Notes: generated by a model from the letters alone, not told the origin. A stretch of DNA of 64,000 nucleotides from Nostoc sp. CHAB 5844 (GCF_020829595.1 NZ_JAIVFW010000006.1:124001-188000), one strand, 5' to 3'; shown: positions 27,304 to 37,174, counted from the stretch's first letter. Numbers and translations: made by a program.

Positions 27304-27457
27304 AAATATAAAAAGTGCTAGATGGAAACTGCCAAAATCAAAAGTTAAAAGGCAAAAGTTAAAATATTTTTTACTTTTTACTTTGCCTCGATTCTGCTAT
27401 CCCAGCAGGTTGTAGACAACGTGCATAAAAACCATCTATACTTGAGCGTTCACTTTA

Positions 27458-27844
27458 ATGATTGAGGAGGGAATTATTGCTGAGCCACTTAATCTAACCG
27501 TAAGCCTGAGAGGCACTCGTGAAGCCCGGGATAACTATCAGCTATTCCGCCTCACAGGTTTGTTAGATGCCTTTTCTGAACCGACATTTCGCAAGGTACT
27601 AGGTAACAAAATTGACGAGGGGCCAAAGCATATTATTCTGGATCTCTCACAAATTGACTTTGTTGATAGCTCTGGCTTGGGAGCCTTGGTACAGCTAGCC
27701 AAGCAGGCTCAAAACGCTGAAGGCACCTTGCAAATTGTCACTAATGCCCGCGTCACTCAAACGGTCAAACTTGTTCGCTTAGAGAAGTTTCTCTCTCTGC
27801 AAACCACAGTGGACGCAGCTCTAGATAACATCAAGGAATCTTGA
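27458..27844 (+). CDS. STAS-domain anti-sigma factor antagonist-like protein
   Basis: A 128-residue protein with the SpoIIAA-type STAS fold: YQLFRLTGLLDAFSEPTFRK, then IILDLSQIDFVDSSGLGALV containing the serine normally phosphorylated by a cognate kinase. It would act in a partner-switching cascade controlling a sigma factor or another output. No kinase or phosphatase gene is adjacent. A strong Shine-Dalgarno-like GGAGGG (27467-27472) lies inside the annotated start, just ahead of in-frame ATT codons, so the true start could be slightly downstream. The ATG is kept because it is the only conventional codon. Confidence 0.85.
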   Translation: MIEEGIIAEPLNLTVSLRGTREARDNYQLFRLTGLLDAFSEPTFRKVLGNKIDEGPKHIILDLSQIDFVDSSGLGALVQLAKQAQNAEGTLQIVTNARVTQTVKLVRLEKFLSLQTTVDAALDNIKES

Positions 27845-28150
27845 TAGCTTGACCTAAGGGTGAAATTCAGCTATCCGATAGTTTATCTGGATAGCTTAAT
27901 TTTTATAAAAGCTGGACGCTAACCTCTCTCCTTGTGAGAGAGGTAGAAAAGCCAGCCATATTGATATACCAAACTCTGTTCCCCCGTTCCCAGTTCCCTG
28001 TTGCCTACTTTCTTGAGTGTAAAATAACAAAGAAAAAGATAGAATTAACTGGGTAATCCTGATAGTATAGATTGTGCTACGTAAGATATTCCAAGCATTT
28101 TAAAGAAAAAATTAATTGCCTAAAGGATTCTGTTAAGGAATGATGAATTT
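27845..28150. other. intergenic region with palindromic repeat
   Basis: Contains the palindrome CCTCTCTC (27923-27930) / GAGAGAGG (27936-27943) related to the repeat at 8125-8147. It also has spacer text cccgttcccagttccctgttgcc. The mrnC promoter presumably lies after 28020. No gene was recognised. Confidence 0.5.
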
Positions 28151-28633
28151 GTGAAGTCCCAGGAGGCAGAGCCAATAGATAGACAAGATGAACCTCCTAC
28201 ATCTGATTATTCTTGGATTCAAGCCTGTTTAGCGAACACAGCCCAACTAAGCCAAGAAATTTCTCCAACACAAGTGCAGCAAATTTCTCCTGCTGCTTTA
28301 GCATATGTAGGAGACGCAGTTTATGAGCTTTATGCTAGGATATTATATCTATTGCCATTACAGCGACTAGAAACTTACCACCGTTTGGTAGTGGCCCAGG
28401 TGAGAGCGGAAACACAAGCCCTACATTTGCGATCGCTGATTCCTCATCTGAGGGAAGCCGAACTAGAAATTGTCCGTCGGGGGCGTAATGCCTCTACAGG
28501 ACGACCCAAGCGCCTTGCTCCCGAAATTTATCAACAGGCAACTAGCTTAGAAACTTTGATTGGTTACTTGTATCTTACCGATATCCCACGCTTAACCGAA
28601 TTGTTGCAGAAACTTCATCTCGAACAAGAGTGA
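28151..28633 (+). CDS. mrnC: Mini-ribonuclease 3
   Basis: A 160-residue RNase III catalytic domain without a double-stranded RNA-binding domain. In Bacillus the homologue matures the ends of 23S rRNA precursor. The core signature is ISPAALAYVGDAVYELYAR, where the Asp and later Glu residues bind magnesium. It is followed by HLREAELEIVRRGRNAS, then LETLIGYLYL. The start is GTG at 28151 with aagga about 11 bases upstream; nearby ATG codons are out of frame. An rlmB-type methylase follows after 61 bases, the same neighbour as in Firmicutes, supporting a shared rRNA-processing operon. Confidence 0.9.
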   Translation: MKSQEAEPIDRQDEPPTSDYSWIQACLANTAQLSQEISPTQVQQISPAALAYVGDAVYELYARILYLLPLQRLETYHRLVVAQVRAETQALHLRSLIPHLREAELEIVRRGRNASTGRPKRLAPEIYQQATSLETLIGYLYLTDIPRLTELLQKLHLEQE

Positions 28634-28694
28634 GACATTTAACCTGATCAGTAAAAAATTGGTGTGTTCGGTTTAGCACCTTTAAGAATTCAGG

Positions 28695-29708
28695 ATGCCT
28701 ACTTATAAGTCAAGTAAATTTAAACTCATTATGACTAGCAAACCAAAAAAGCTCCAGACCTCTGGCGAACCCAATCGTGGGCGGACTGTAAAAATTAAAA
28801 GTAAGCGTTTTATTGGACATCCTATTCGCAAAGCCAAACCAGGAGAGCGGGATAATCATCCTACTCCCAGCAATTCACATCCAAATCGTGACTTCTCTCA
28901 TCCTTCTTCTGTTCTCAAAAAGACAGAAGATAACGATAGTGATTTGATTTACGGTCGTCATCCCGTTTTGAGTGCTTTAGAAAGTCAACGTGAACTCAAT
29001 CGGATTTGGGTAACATCACGGTTACGCTACGATCCCCGGTTTCACAATTTGCTGCTGCAAGCCAAGGAACATGGCACAGTTATCGATGAAGTAGAACCCA
29101 AGCGTCTAGACCAAATTACAGAAGGCGCTAATCATCAAGGTATAGCAGCCCAAATTGCTCCTTACTCATACTTGGAACTACCAGACTTAATTGCCAAAGC
29201 TAAATCTGTCGCCAACGATCCCGTCATTGTAGTAGCTGAGGGGATCACTGACCCCCACAACTTGGGGGCAATTATTCGCACTGCTGAAGCAATCGGCGCT
29301 CAAGGATTAGTCATTCCCCAAAGAAGAGCTGTTGGGATCACTTCTACAGTGGTAAAAGTAGCAGCAGGCGCTTTAGAAAACTTTGCTGTAGCTAGAGTAG
29401 TTAACCTGAGCCGCGCTTTGGAAGAACTCAAAGAAGCTGGCTTTTGGATTTACGGTACCGCCGCTACAGGTAGCGAACCCATACATACAGTACGCTTTAG
29501 CGGGCCTGTGGTTTTAGTTGTCGGCTCTGAAGGTGAAGGCTTAAGCATGTTAACCCAACGTGCATGTGATGTTTTGGTGTCAATTCCCTTGCAAGGAAAA
29601 ACTCCTAGTTTAAATGCCTCAGTTGCAGCCGGGATGGCACTTTATGAGGTTTATCGTCAACGCTCTTTGAACACTTTGTATCTAAATAAGTTACAAAAAC
29701 CTCTTTGA
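28695..29708 (+). CDS. rlmB: TrmH/RlmB-family rRNA ribose 2'-O-methyltransferase
   Basis: A 337-residue SPOUT-class enzyme. A basic, disordered N-terminus of about 85 residues precedes the substrate-binding domain ([20 protein letters not shown]). The knotted SAM-binding domain has [27 protein letters not shown] and [20 protein letters not shown], the three SpoU motifs. It probably methylates a guanosine of 23S rRNA (Gm2251 in E. coli), though some relatives act on tRNA. An internal ATG at 28731 is an alternative start. It is linked to mrnC and followed by DUF1816. Confidence 0.9.
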   Translation: MPTYKSSKFKLIMTSKPKKLQTSGEPNRGRTVKIKSKRFIGHPIRKAKPGERDNHPTPSNSHPNRDFSHPSSVLKKTEDNDSDLIYGRHPVLSALESQRELNRIWVTSRLRYDPRFHNLLLQAKEHGTVIDEVEPKRLDQITEGANHQGIAAQIAPYSYLELPDLIAKAKSVANDPVIVVAEGITDPHNLGAIIRTAEAIGAQGLVIPQRRAVGITSTVVKVAAGALENFAVARVVNLSRALEELKEAGFWIYGTAATGSEPIHTVRFSGPVVLVVGSEGEGLSMLTQRACDVLVSIPLQGKTPSLNASVAAGMALYEVYRQRSLNTLYLNKLQKPL

Positions 29709-29804
29709 AAAAAAAGACCAAAAGAGTATAAAGAAATGTAAATCAACCAAAATAGCAGCGCAGTATCTAACAACCACTACCAGATTGATCAATCGGCAAC
29801 TACC

Positions 29805-30107
29805 ATGAAAACCATCGGGTACAACATGAAAGAAGCTTTAATCAACACATTTAATAGTCTCGGATTAGCTTGGTGGGTAGAGATCTTCACACAAAGCCCC
29901 CGTTGCACTTACTACTTTGGGCCATTTCTCACTTCTGCTGATGCCAAATTAGCCTTGAAAGGCTATGTGGAAGATTTAGAACTAGAAGGGGCGCAAGGAA
30001 TACAAGTGAATGTGAAACGCTGTAAGCCAAATAATTTAACAATTGCCGAAGACTTGGGGGAACGGATTGACCGCAAAGTAAAGCCTGCCTTTAGCGGTCA
30101 GATGTAA
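29805..30107 (+). CDS. DUF1816 protein
   Basis: A 100-residue cyanobacterial protein of the DUF1816 family, recognised from LGLAWWVEIFTQSPRCTYYF and the following segment GPFLTSADAKLALKGYVEDL. It is soluble with no signal peptide. The function is unknown; the cyanobacteria-restricted distribution hints at a role linked to photosynthesis or stress, which is inference. A second ATG eight codons in (MKEALIN) is possible. It lies 96 bases after rlmB on the same strand. Confidence 0.85.
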   Translation: MKTIGYNMKEALINTFNSLGLAWWVEIFTQSPRCTYYFGPFLTSADAKLALKGYVEDLELEGAQGIQVNVKRCKPNNLTIAEDLGERIDRKVKPAFSGQM

Positions 30108-30184
30108 TTTAGGCAAACAGTCAATAGTCAATAGTCAATGGTCAATAGTTAATGCTCAAAAGACTATAAGCTATGGACTAAAAA
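30108..30184. repeat. heptamer tandem repeats (agtcaat/ggtcaat)
   Basis: Spacer of tandem degenerate heptamers such as agtcaatagtcaatggtcaa. The same short tandem repeat type fills the spacers near 1336-1380, 42490-42520, 42995-43020 and 63085-63150, a hallmark of heterocystous cyanobacteria. Confidence 0.7.
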
Positions 30185-31039
30185 CTATTGACTATGAATT
30201 ACTTCGAGGTGTGATTCTAACCAGTGGTCAATGTCACTCAGTACCTGATGAGGAATTTCCCACGGGAAAAGATGTGCAGTATTGGGATAACATTGCCACT
30301 GACTATTTTTGAGATGTCTGGCAGTCTCTAAGCTAGACTCGGCTGTGATGTGACGGTCTTGAGCGCCTGCTAGTACTAGACTAGGGCAATTAATCTGCTC
30401 TAGTTCGGTTAAACGATTGTATTTGGAGCGTAGGGCAGTGGACAAGGCACGAGTAGCAGCAGCCGAGGTTTGCAAATAAGCTGGCACTGCTTCTTTGGCA
30501 ATGTATTTATAGGCAGTGGCTGTATGTTGCTGAATCAGGTAACGAAATAGCGATCGCTTGCCAAATGTATCAATATTCCACTGCCAACTAGGATTGATGA
30601 AACTTAATAGAGCGGCAATCCCTGTATACAAGTTATCTTGCCAAGTTACTGGCGGATGGCTGCCATAAGGTCTAGCAGCTGTGGCTACCAAAATTAGCCC
30701 GGTGATGCGTTGTGGCATCCTGAAAGCTAGTTCCATTGCCAAAATACCTCCCAACGACCAACCTAATATCAGGCATTTTGCAATTGCAAAGCGGTCTAAA
30801 AGCGCTTCTAAGTCAGTTAAATGGTCTGGCATGGCAAAATTACCTTGATAGCGGCTTTTGCCGTAACCGCGCAAATCTGGGGCAAAAGTTTGAAAGCGTT
30901 TTGATAAGTGATTGGTAAATACTGAAAGACTACGACCAGAACCTGGATGACCATGTATCGCTAGAATTGGAAATCCTTGACCTTGAACGTAGGTGTTAAG
31001 GCTGGCAGCACCCACAGCTTGAATGTAGCGATCGCCCAT
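30185..31039 (-). CDS. alpha/beta hydrolase
   Basis: A 284-residue soluble alpha/beta-fold hydrolase. The oxyanion-type HGHPGSGRS near 29-37 and nucleophile elbow GWSLGG (about 94-99) lead to a late AGAQDRHI (acid residue) and the catalytic-type His in NTAHLFPWE. Substrate range cannot be inferred; esterases, haloperoxidase-like and lactonase enzymes share this pattern. It is convergent with the DUF1816 gene across a heptamer repeat. The ATG at 31039 begins MGDRYIQAVG. Confidence 0.88.
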   Translation of the reverse strand: MGDRYIQAVGAASLNTYVQGQGFPILAIHGHPGSGRSLSVFTNHLSKRFQTFAPDLRGYGKSRYQGNFAMPDHLTDLEALLDRFAIAKCLILGWSLGGILAMELAFRMPQRITGLILVATAARPYGSHPPVTWQDNLYTGIAALLSFINPSWQWNIDTFGKRSLFRYLIQQHTATAYKYIAKEAVPAYLQTSAAATRALSTALRSKYNRLTELEQINCPSLVLAGAQDRHITAESSLETARHLKNSQWQCYPNTAHLFPWEIPHQVLSDIDHWLESHLEVIHSQ

Positions 31040-31164
31040 TACTTCTATCTTAGTAATTTGATATTCCGTTTTTTAATTGTGTCACACAGCCAAGAAAGCG
31101 TGTTTTCTGCTCATTTCATACTTCAGAATTCATACTTCATACTTCATTCACACTTCATACTTTA

Positions 31165-33276
31165 TTAGTTGACTTGAAAACTAAAGTTGAAACTAGCCCA
31201 ATGATTCACACTCAACACATAGAAATCGTTAGCTACACCATTCATTTGCACTGTGGTGATGCTGGCGTTATGTAAATCTTGTAATACAGCTTGGGCTATT
31301 TCCCAAGGATTCACTAATGCACCAATTGGTTGTTGGTCGCCAGTAGGATATTTAGCAGTTTCTAAAGCTTTGAGGGTAGTGCTGAAAGGTGCGATACTCA
31401 GAATTAATTGGTGTTCGCATTCGTAAGCTGGCCCCGAAATAGTCCATCCAGATGTAGCAGCATGTTGTGGCAAGGTGATAGTTTCACCAGCCGGGATCAC
31501 CACTTCTTGGAGTAGAGGTTTAGTTTCTGAAGTGTTTGGTTCTTCAGAGGTTTGCCAAGGATAGAAAGTGGTTGCAGTTCTATAGTTTTTCAATCCCAGT
31601 AGTATTAAATATACTGAGCGATCGCCTTTATTTTGTATCCGGTATTGAATTCGACTACCAATCGGTATAACTTGAGTGCTGAGTGATTTTTTATTTAGTG
31701 TTTTCGTGTCAATAGTTCGCAGGGTTTCGCGTTGTAGGATTACCTTGGGCGATATATTGTTAACGATCTCTAAGCTAACCTTGATTGGTAGACGGCATGA
31801 ACCTTCATTTTCTGTGAGTCGCCATAACTTTGCTGCTAACAGATGCGGTAATTTTGCTGCCAACCGCGTTACTGCTACTTTTACTGCTTCTCCAACTTCG
31901 CCTGCACTGTTGGCAATTAGCTGCCCACCAGCAGCAAATAATGCGTAGCGGCTAGGAGTTTGCGCGAGTTTACCAAATACATAATCGGGTGGTTGTTCTC
32001 CAGTAACCACACTAACCATAGGTGCCATTGCGGCAAAGGCGCTGGTAGCATCTACCCGTTCAATTCTTTCTAGTCCAGAATCTAAGGCAACATTTAAACT
32101 AATATTTCGGGGTAAAACCCTGACTGCTTCTTGGACAAGTTGCCCAACTTGTAGAGGAGTTGCTAATTCTACACCAGAGATTTGCGCTTTTGCTGTTAAT
32201 CCTGTACGCGATCGCAATATTAGCTGTTCTCCATTCACAGATGTGAACCGAGAATTCACTCCATAGTTTTCTAATACTTGTGGTGGTAGTCCTCCTAACC
32301 ACAATTGCACTGTTTTAGTGTCTTCTTCTGTAGCGGTAATTGCTCCCTCTGCGCCCATATTTTGGTCTAATAGCAAATTCTCGCTAGTTAGTAATTTTTT
32401 ATCATTAACTAAATTTGGTTGCTGTTTACTACCCCATTTGTACATTGCGCTATCCACATGAGAGAGACTAAATTGCAGCGTCGTGGCTGGAGTAGTTTCC
32501 CAGAGATATTGGGTTAAGGCATAGGTAAATAAGCCAGCACTAAACCCAGAAAACAGACCTTCCTTAGCTACCTGTTTGGGATCAGAAGTGGCAGATAAAA
32601 TCACAGCCGTGCTGAGTGAAGCTTTAGTTTTGAGTTGTTGAAGAAATTCGAGTTCTGCGGTGGCTAACTTTGCAGCTAACTCTTGACGGGCGCGAATTCG
32701 CAAACCTGTTGGTTGAATTGTACTAGGGGCATCATAACTAGTATCTAAAACTGCTGTGACACGTTCTGTAGGGAGCGATCGCAACAATAATAAAAGAGTT
32801 TCTTCTAATAGATAAGTGGCTATCTTTTCATCTTGAATTTCTAAATTTTCGTTTGTTGGGACTAAAGCGTTTTGTAGCGTCTCCTCTGACTCATTTGATT
32901 TGATGCGAGTACCATAGCCGCTAAAGTGAAACACGACTACATCATCAGATTTAACTTGTTTACCAAGATGATCTAAAAAAGCTGCCTCAATAAATTCGCG
33001 GCTGGCTTGTTCATCAGTTAACGTCAAAATATTGGCAGGTAAGAAGCCAAACCGATGAATCAAAAGTTCTTTTTGCAGTTCGACATCGGTAAGACAACCA
33101 CTGAGCGAAGGACTTTTGCGGTATTGATTGATGCCGATTAATAAAGCTAATTTTCGGGGAGTAGGTTGTGCTAAAGCTTGGGAATAGCGATCGCTCAAAG
33201 TTAACAATTCAGCTTCAGTTACACCCAACACCGCAAGTATTGAGCCAATCTGTTGTAAAAAAGTCCGACGTTTCAT
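31165..33276 (-). CDS. caspase-fold (orthocaspase-like) protein lacking the His-Cys dyad
   Basis: A 703-residue protein with a twin-arginine-like N-terminus (KRRTFLQQIGSILAVLG) suggesting export, followed by a p20 caspase domain: KLALLIGINQY at 42-52, then VVVFHFSGYGTRI and VTAVLDTSYDAP. In active caspases the second motif ends SGHG and the third contains DxC. Here Tyr121 replaces His and Ser180 replaces Cys, so the usual dyad is missing. About 450 C-terminal residues form a beta-rich domain containing YRIQNKGDRSVYLILLGL, as seen in cyanobacterial caspase homologues. It probably acts as a binding or scaffold protein rather than a classical protease. Confidence 0.85.
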   Translation of the reverse strand: MKRRTFLQQIGSILAVLGVTEAELLTLSDRYSQALAQPTPRKLALLIGINQYRKSPSLSGCLTDVELQKELLIHRFGFLPANILTLTDEQASREFIEAAFLDHLGKQVKSDDVVVFHFSGYGTRIKSNESEETLQNALVPTNENLEIQDEKIATYLLEETLLLLLRSLPTERVTAVLDTSYDAPSTIQPTGLRIRARQELAAKLATAELEFLQQLKTKASLSTAVILSATSDPKQVAKEGLFSGFSAGLFTYALTQYLWETTPATTLQFSLSHVDSAMYKWGSKQQPNLVNDKKLLTSENLLLDQNMGAEGAITATEEDTKTVQLWLGGLPPQVLENYGVNSRFTSVNGEQLILRSRTGLTAKAQISGVELATPLQVGQLVQEAVRVLPRNISLNVALDSGLERIERVDATSAFAAMAPMVSVVTGEQPPDYVFGKLAQTPSRYALFAAGGQLIANSAGEVGEAVKVAVTRLAAKLPHLLAAKLWRLTENEGSCRLPIKVSLEIVNNISPKVILQRETLRTIDTKTLNKKSLSTQVIPIGSRIQYRIQNKGDRSVYLILLGLKNYRTATTFYPWQTSEEPNTSETKPLLQEVVIPAGETITLPQHAATSGWTISGPAYECEHQLILSIAPFSTTLKALETAKYPTGDQQPIGALVNPWEIAQAVLQDLHNASITTVQMNGVANDFYVLSVNHWASFNFSFQVN

Positions 33277-33511
33277 AAATTAGCTATCAGTCCTCAGCCT
33301 GTCAGCTAACAGCTTATAGGGCTGAAGTCTTGACTGTAAAGTTAAAGTTTTTACTATTTATAGCAGGAGGCAGGAGGCAGGAGGTAAAAGTATTACACTT
33401 CTGACGTTCACGCTTTCAAAACGCTATACACCCTGCATCCATAAACCCTTTGCTAAAACCATTGATTTTTCGTTTTGCTGCGTAAGTCTTACCCATGTCC
33501 CCTACTCCTCT
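33277..33511. repeat. short spacer with (ggcagga)n heptamers
   Basis: Between the caspase-like gene and sat lie about three heptamers of caggagg at 33363-33384, and tatacaccctgcatcc-type filler. No gene is visible. Confidence 0.5.
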
Positions 33512-34696
33512 CTAAGTCAACGCGGGGATTGGAACTCGCATCGCCCGCGCTAGTTCTGCTGCAACTTCCGGGCGGGAGAATTCTGGTGGCGGTAATTCAC
33601 CGCGACGCAACATTTCTCTGACTTTGGTTCCTGACAGGTGAATCCGTTCTTCTGGTTTGCTGGGACTGGTTTTAGTCGTCGCCATTTGCTTGGTACGTGT
33701 GCAGTAGAACGCGTGTTCAAACATCATTGGCACAATTCCGATTTCACTTGGCTCAAATTCATCAAAGATATATTGAGCATCATAAGTGCCGTAGTAATTG
33801 CCAACGCCCGCATGATCCCGGCCGACAATAAAGTGAGTACAGCCGTAGTTTTTGCGAACTAAAGCATGGAAAATTGCCTCACGAGGGCCAGCATAACGCA
33901 TGGCGGCTGGATTGATTGCTAAAATTACGCGATCGTGGGGGTAGTAGTGTTCTAGCAAAATTTCATAGCAGCGCATCCGCACATCAGCGGGAATGTCATC
34001 ATCTTTGGTTGCGCCTACCAATGGGTGCAAAAATAGAGCATCGACAGTTTCCAAGGCGCATTTTTGGATATATTCATGAGCGCGATGGATGGGGTTACGT
34101 GTTTGGAACCCAACAACGGTTTTCCAGCCATTTTCTCGAAACATTTGCCGTGAAGCAGCCGGATCAATTTGATAGGCGGGAAACTGAGGATGAGGCTGGC
34201 GTTGCAACAGCCAGATATCACCAGCCAGATGTACAGCGCCTTGGTTATAAATTACTTGTACACCAGGATGATTTGCGTCGTCAGTGCGGTAGACATTAAC
34301 AGCTTCGCGGATTTTGTCGTAGCGATATTTTTGCGTCAGTTGTAAAACCCCAATAAATCTACCAGCAGGGTTATCTAAGCGGATTAAGTCACCTTCGTTT
34401 AGCGGTGAAGCAACTTCTTCTGCTACCGAAAGTGTAATTGGAATTGACCATACCAGACCGTTAGCCAGACGCATTTGGGTTACCACGCGATCGTAGTCTG
34501 ACTGGTTCATAAAACCAGTGAGTGGACTAAAAGCACCGATCGCAATCATCTCTACATCAGAAACCGCACGCTCGTCTAGTTGTACGCGGGGCAGAAATTC
34601 TGCCTTAGAGAGAAACTCTTCTCTTTGTTCCGGCGTGGCGATGCGATTAACTAACTCTCCACCGTGCGGCGCAATAGCATCTTGATGGTGACTCAA
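33512..34696 (-). CDS. sat: sulfate adenylyltransferase (ATP sulfurylase)
   Basis: A 394-residue homo-oligomeric ATP sulfurylase that makes APS from sulfate and ATP, the first step of assimilatory sulfate reduction. An N-terminal PUA-like domain ([20 protein letters not shown], then LTGFM) is followed by the catalytic [13 protein letters not shown] with the HxxH-type nucleotide site, [13 protein letters not shown] and [20 protein letters not shown]. The C-terminus lacks an APS-kinase domain. Length and motifs match the Sat/Met3 type. It is monocistronic here. Confidence 0.96.
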   Translation of the reverse strand: MSHHQDAIAPHGGELVNRIATPEQREEFLSKAEFLPRVQLDERAVSDVEMIAIGAFSPLTGFMNQSDYDRVVTQMRLANGLVWSIPITLSVAEEVASPLNEGDLIRLDNPAGRFIGVLQLTQKYRYDKIREAVNVYRTDDANHPGVQVIYNQGAVHLAGDIWLLQRQPHPQFPAYQIDPAASRQMFRENGWKTVVGFQTRNPIHRAHEYIQKCALETVDALFLHPLVGATKDDDIPADVRMRCYEILLEHYYPHDRVILAINPAAMRYAGPREAIFHALVRKNYGCTHFIVGRDHAGVGNYYGTYDAQYIFDEFEPSEIGIVPMMFEHAFYCTRTKQMATTKTSPSKPEERIHLSGTKVREMLRRGELPPPEFSRPEVAAELARAMRVPIPALT

Positions 34697-35431
34697 CGTA
34701 ATCCCCTCTTAGCGATAACTGTAATTGTTGCAAGCTATGTACTAACTAACTTATCAAATGCTGGTGCAGAGAGAAAAAAATAGTTCTGTAAATTGACTAG
34801 GACTTACGCACACTCTACGAATTCTTGGCGTTCTTGGCGCTTTGCGTCGTTAGCGCAGCGAAGCGCGAGTCTTCTCCCAAAGGGAGACGCGGCGCGAACG
34901 AGCGTCTGGCAAAGTGGCGTTAGCGTCAGCGTTTGCGTCTTTGCGCCTTTGCGTGAGACAATCCAACATCTCACAACACCCAACGCAAAAAATTTCCTGA
35001 CACTTCCACCTCCAAACCTCACCTTTCACCCTCAGAACTCGAAGTTTTACTCATTAAACTCCAACGTTCAAGCAAAAAGCCTGAAATTTCACCTTCAGAA
35101 CCCCAATATTCGAGCAAAAAGCCTGAAACTTCACCCTCAGAACTCAAAGTTTCACCCTTTGAACAGCAAAGTTATTTGGTTCTTGCATTGGTTTTATGGT
35201 GTGGCATTAAAATCGCACTTTTATAGATAGGCTCAAAAACTAAAAACCCATTCACGGCAATAAAAACGGGCTAAATTTAGGTTTTATTTATTATTCTGTT
35301 CCATAAAATGAACTTAAGAACCAGTTATTTTTAGTCGTCACTAAACGATATTGAACTATAGATATAAAAGCATAGGAGTTACCAGTAACTTGATAAAATT
35401 AGTGACTTACATTCTCAGATTAGAATAGAAG
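34697..35431. other. repeat-rich intergenic region
   Basis: 735 bases between divergent genes, largely repeats. At 34829-34960 tgcg-type repeat text (ttggcgttcttggcgctttgcg ... tttgcgtctttgcgcctttgcg) is interrupted by a GC-rich palindromic stretch (gcgagtcttctcccaaaggg and onward). At 35060-35170 an array with a 42-base period repeats agcaaaaagcctgaaa (35071 and 35113). An open frame at 34793-35230 runs through all of these and is not considered coding. The promoter of the coiled-coil gene probably lies near 35340-35420. Confidence 0.6.
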
Positions 35432-35743
35432 ATGACCGAAGATCAAAATCGCATTCCCCGCATGGAAAACCAACTTATCGATATGCGCCTAGCAGTCAGC
35501 GCTCTTTTGGAAACTGTAACGCAACATCAACGCAATTTTGAGATTATTCAGCGCAATTTTGAGACAATTATTACTGAAATGAGAGACATACAGACTGATA
35601 TGAGAGACATGCGGACTGATATGAGGGAAATGCGAGGTGATATGTTGCAAATGCAATCAGAAGTTCGGGGATTACAAACAGAAAATCGCCGCATTTTGGA
35701 TATCTTGCAAAATCGCAATACTGACGATGATTCTTCTGTATAG
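35432..35743 (+). CDS. small coiled-coil protein with heptad repeats
   Basis: A 103-residue highly charged helical protein. The middle consists of seven-residue repeats such as MRDIQTD, MRDMRTD, MREMRGD encoded by three consecutive 21-base DNA repeats (35579-35641), plus a related pair RNFEIIQ / RNFETII (35531-35572). These strongly predict a long parallel coiled coil. There is no signal peptide. Similar small coiled-coil proteins are widespread in Nostocales without known function. The ATG at 35432 is the first in frame. An inverted repeat right after the stop probably ends transcription. Confidence 0.8.
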   Translation: MTEDQNRIPRMENQLIDMRLAVSALLETVTQHQRNFEIIQRNFETIITEMRDIQTDMRDMRTDMREMRGDMLQMQSEVRGLQTENRRILDILQNRNTDDDSSV

Positions 35744-35771
35744 TAGAGACGTTAAAATTCAACGTCTCTAC
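35743..35771. terminator. palindromic repeat serving as bidirectional terminator
   Basis: Perfect 11-bp inverted repeat GTAGAGACGTT / AACGTCTCTAC with a 7-base loop, sitting exactly between the convergent coiled-coil gene and mnmA. A related palindrome (AAAGACGTG / CACGTCTTT core) has the same position between convergent genes at 41138-41169. Confidence 0.65.
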
Positions 35772-35779
35772 ATCAGCAT

Positions 35780-36835
35780 TTAACTAAACTGCTCAATTAT
35801 GCCGCCGCCTAACACTTTTTCCCCGTCGTACCAAACCGCCGCTTGTCCAGGGGTGATGCTGAACTGTGGTTCATCAAACACCAAGCGGACACGGGAATTT
35901 TCCCCAGGAATTACCGTTACTGGTACAGGCGTGGAACGATAGCGGACTTGCACTTCGGCTTGAATTGGGGTCGTTGGTTCAGCGATGGAAACCCAGTTTA
36001 CTCGGCCTACTGTACATTCTGGCTGAGTTACCTTGGTGCGATCGCCTACCACAACACGATTATTTACAGCATCTAATTCCACCACATACAACGGTTCAGC
36101 CGCTGCAATTCCCAAGCCTTTGCGCTGACCAATGGTGTAGTGATGGACACCATCATGCTGTCCCAAAACTTTGCCTGTGGTATCGACAATATCGCCTTTT
36201 TTGGGAGCAAGATACTTATCTAAAAATGCCCGCATGGAACCGTTGCTTTCGACTAAGCACAGGTCTTGACTTTCTGGTTTGTCGGCGGTTTTTAAACCGT
36301 ATTCAGCAGCAATCCGGCGCGTATCTGTTTTTTCCAATTCCCCTAAAGGAAATACGGAAGCTGCAAGTAAATCTTGCGACAAATCATACAAAAAGTAAGA
36401 CTGGTCTTTGTTGCGGTCAACGGCTCTTAACAATTGGTAACGCCCAGTTGCTGCGTCATAATTAATGCGGGCATAATGACCAGTGGCAATGCGATCGCAT
36501 CCCAATTGTTCATGGGCATACTGAACCATTGGCCCAAACTTCACCGTTTTATTACACTGCGAACAAGGCAACGGTGTAATTCCCGCGCTATAACCAGACA
36601 CTAAATAATCAACAATATTTGTCTGAAAAACATCCCGAATATCAACAACTTCATGGGGAATCCCTAGTTGTTCGCAAATATAAGCCGCGTCGATCATTCC
36701 TTCAGAGCAACATTGCCCTTTGCCTTTCATCAGCCAAAGAGTCAAACCAATCACTTCATAGCCCTGATTGTGCAGAATAGCAGCAGCAGTGGAACTGTCA
36801 ACGCCACCGGAAAGACCAACGACAACTTTTTTCAT
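35780..36835 (-). CDS. mnmA: tRNA-specific 2-thiouridylase
   Basis: A 351-residue enzyme that thiolates U34 of tRNA(Lys, Glu, Gln) using ATP and sulfur relayed from a desulfurase. The PP-loop [16 protein letters not shown] is at 5-20. The catalytic cysteines lie in PLPCSQCNK and in SQDLCLVE, followed by the tRNA-binding [10 protein letters not shown] and a C-terminal beta barrel ending [16 protein letters not shown]. Length is normal. The ATG at 36835 opens [10 protein letters not shown]. Cytosolic, housekeeping. Confidence 0.96.
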   Translation of the reverse strand: MKKVVVGLSGGVDSSTAAAILHNQGYEVIGLTLWLMKGKGQCCSEGMIDAAYICEQLGIPHEVVDIRDVFQTNIVDYLVSGYSAGITPLPCSQCNKTVKFGPMVQYAHEQLGCDRIATGHYARINYDAATGRYQLLRAVDRNKDQSYFLYDLSQDLLAASVFPLGELEKTDTRRIAAEYGLKTADKPESQDLCLVESNGSMRAFLDKYLAPKKGDIVDTTGKVLGQHDGVHHYTIGQRKGLGIAAAEPLYVVELDAVNNRVVVGDRTKVTQPECTVGRVNWVSIAEPTTPIQAEVQVRYRSTPVPVTVIPGENSRVRLVFDEPQFSITPGQAAVWYDGEKVLGGGIIEQFS

Positions 36836-36887
36836 ATCTCTAATTTTTTGAGACTAGCAGCTGCTGACGACAGAGATTAAAACTGTC

Positions 36888-37100
36888 TCAATTAATTCTG
36901 ATAGGCTGCGAGATCCCCGACTTTTTCAAGAAGTCGGGGATCTGACCATCCTCAAACAGGCTTTTCATAAAGGCAGCTGCGCGACTGCTCAATTGTAGCA
37001 CATATATCTCAAACCCTTGCTGCTCAAGCATTTGAGTTACTGCGTCAGCAATCCCACGGCTAAAAGCCGAGAGCTTTCGAGCCTCTTCCCTGCGCTGCAC
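36888..37100 (-). CDS. doubtful small ORF upstream of mnmA
   Basis: A 70-codon frame with a GTG start. The middle (AFSRGIADAVTQMLEQQGFE, then IYVLQLSSRAAAFMKSLFED) looks protein-like and amphipathic. The C-terminal residues are encoded by the palindrome at 36911-36943 and the N-terminus by spacer repeat text. It may be a remnant of a larger gene. I do not recognise the family. Confidence 0.25.
   Translation of the reverse strand: MQRREEARKLSAFSRGIADAVTQMLEQQGFEIYVLQLSSRAAAFMKSLFEDGQIPDFLKKSGISQPIRIN
36911..36943. repeat. palindromic dispersed repeat
   Basis: Perfect 13-bp inverted repeat AGATCCCCGACTT / AAGTCGGGGATCT with loop tttcaag. This matches a very common cyanobacterial palindromic repeat; it has no T-tract and may not terminate efficiently. 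Confidence 0.75.
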
Positions 37101-37174
37101 TGAGCTTGTCGAAGTGTTCCCTATTCCCTGTCACCTGTTATATGTATCCATTGCCACCTAGCTCTGCTAATTTT

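Noticed and set aside
27152-27415. Open frame overlapping the end of carA
   Set aside because: Out of frame with carA, which is complete. The tail lies in AT-rich repeat spacer.
34793-35230. 145-codon open frame upstream of the coiled-coil gene
   Set aside because: It runs through tgcg-type repeats, a GC-rich palindrome and a 42-base array. There is no ribosome-binding site and no family-like sequence.
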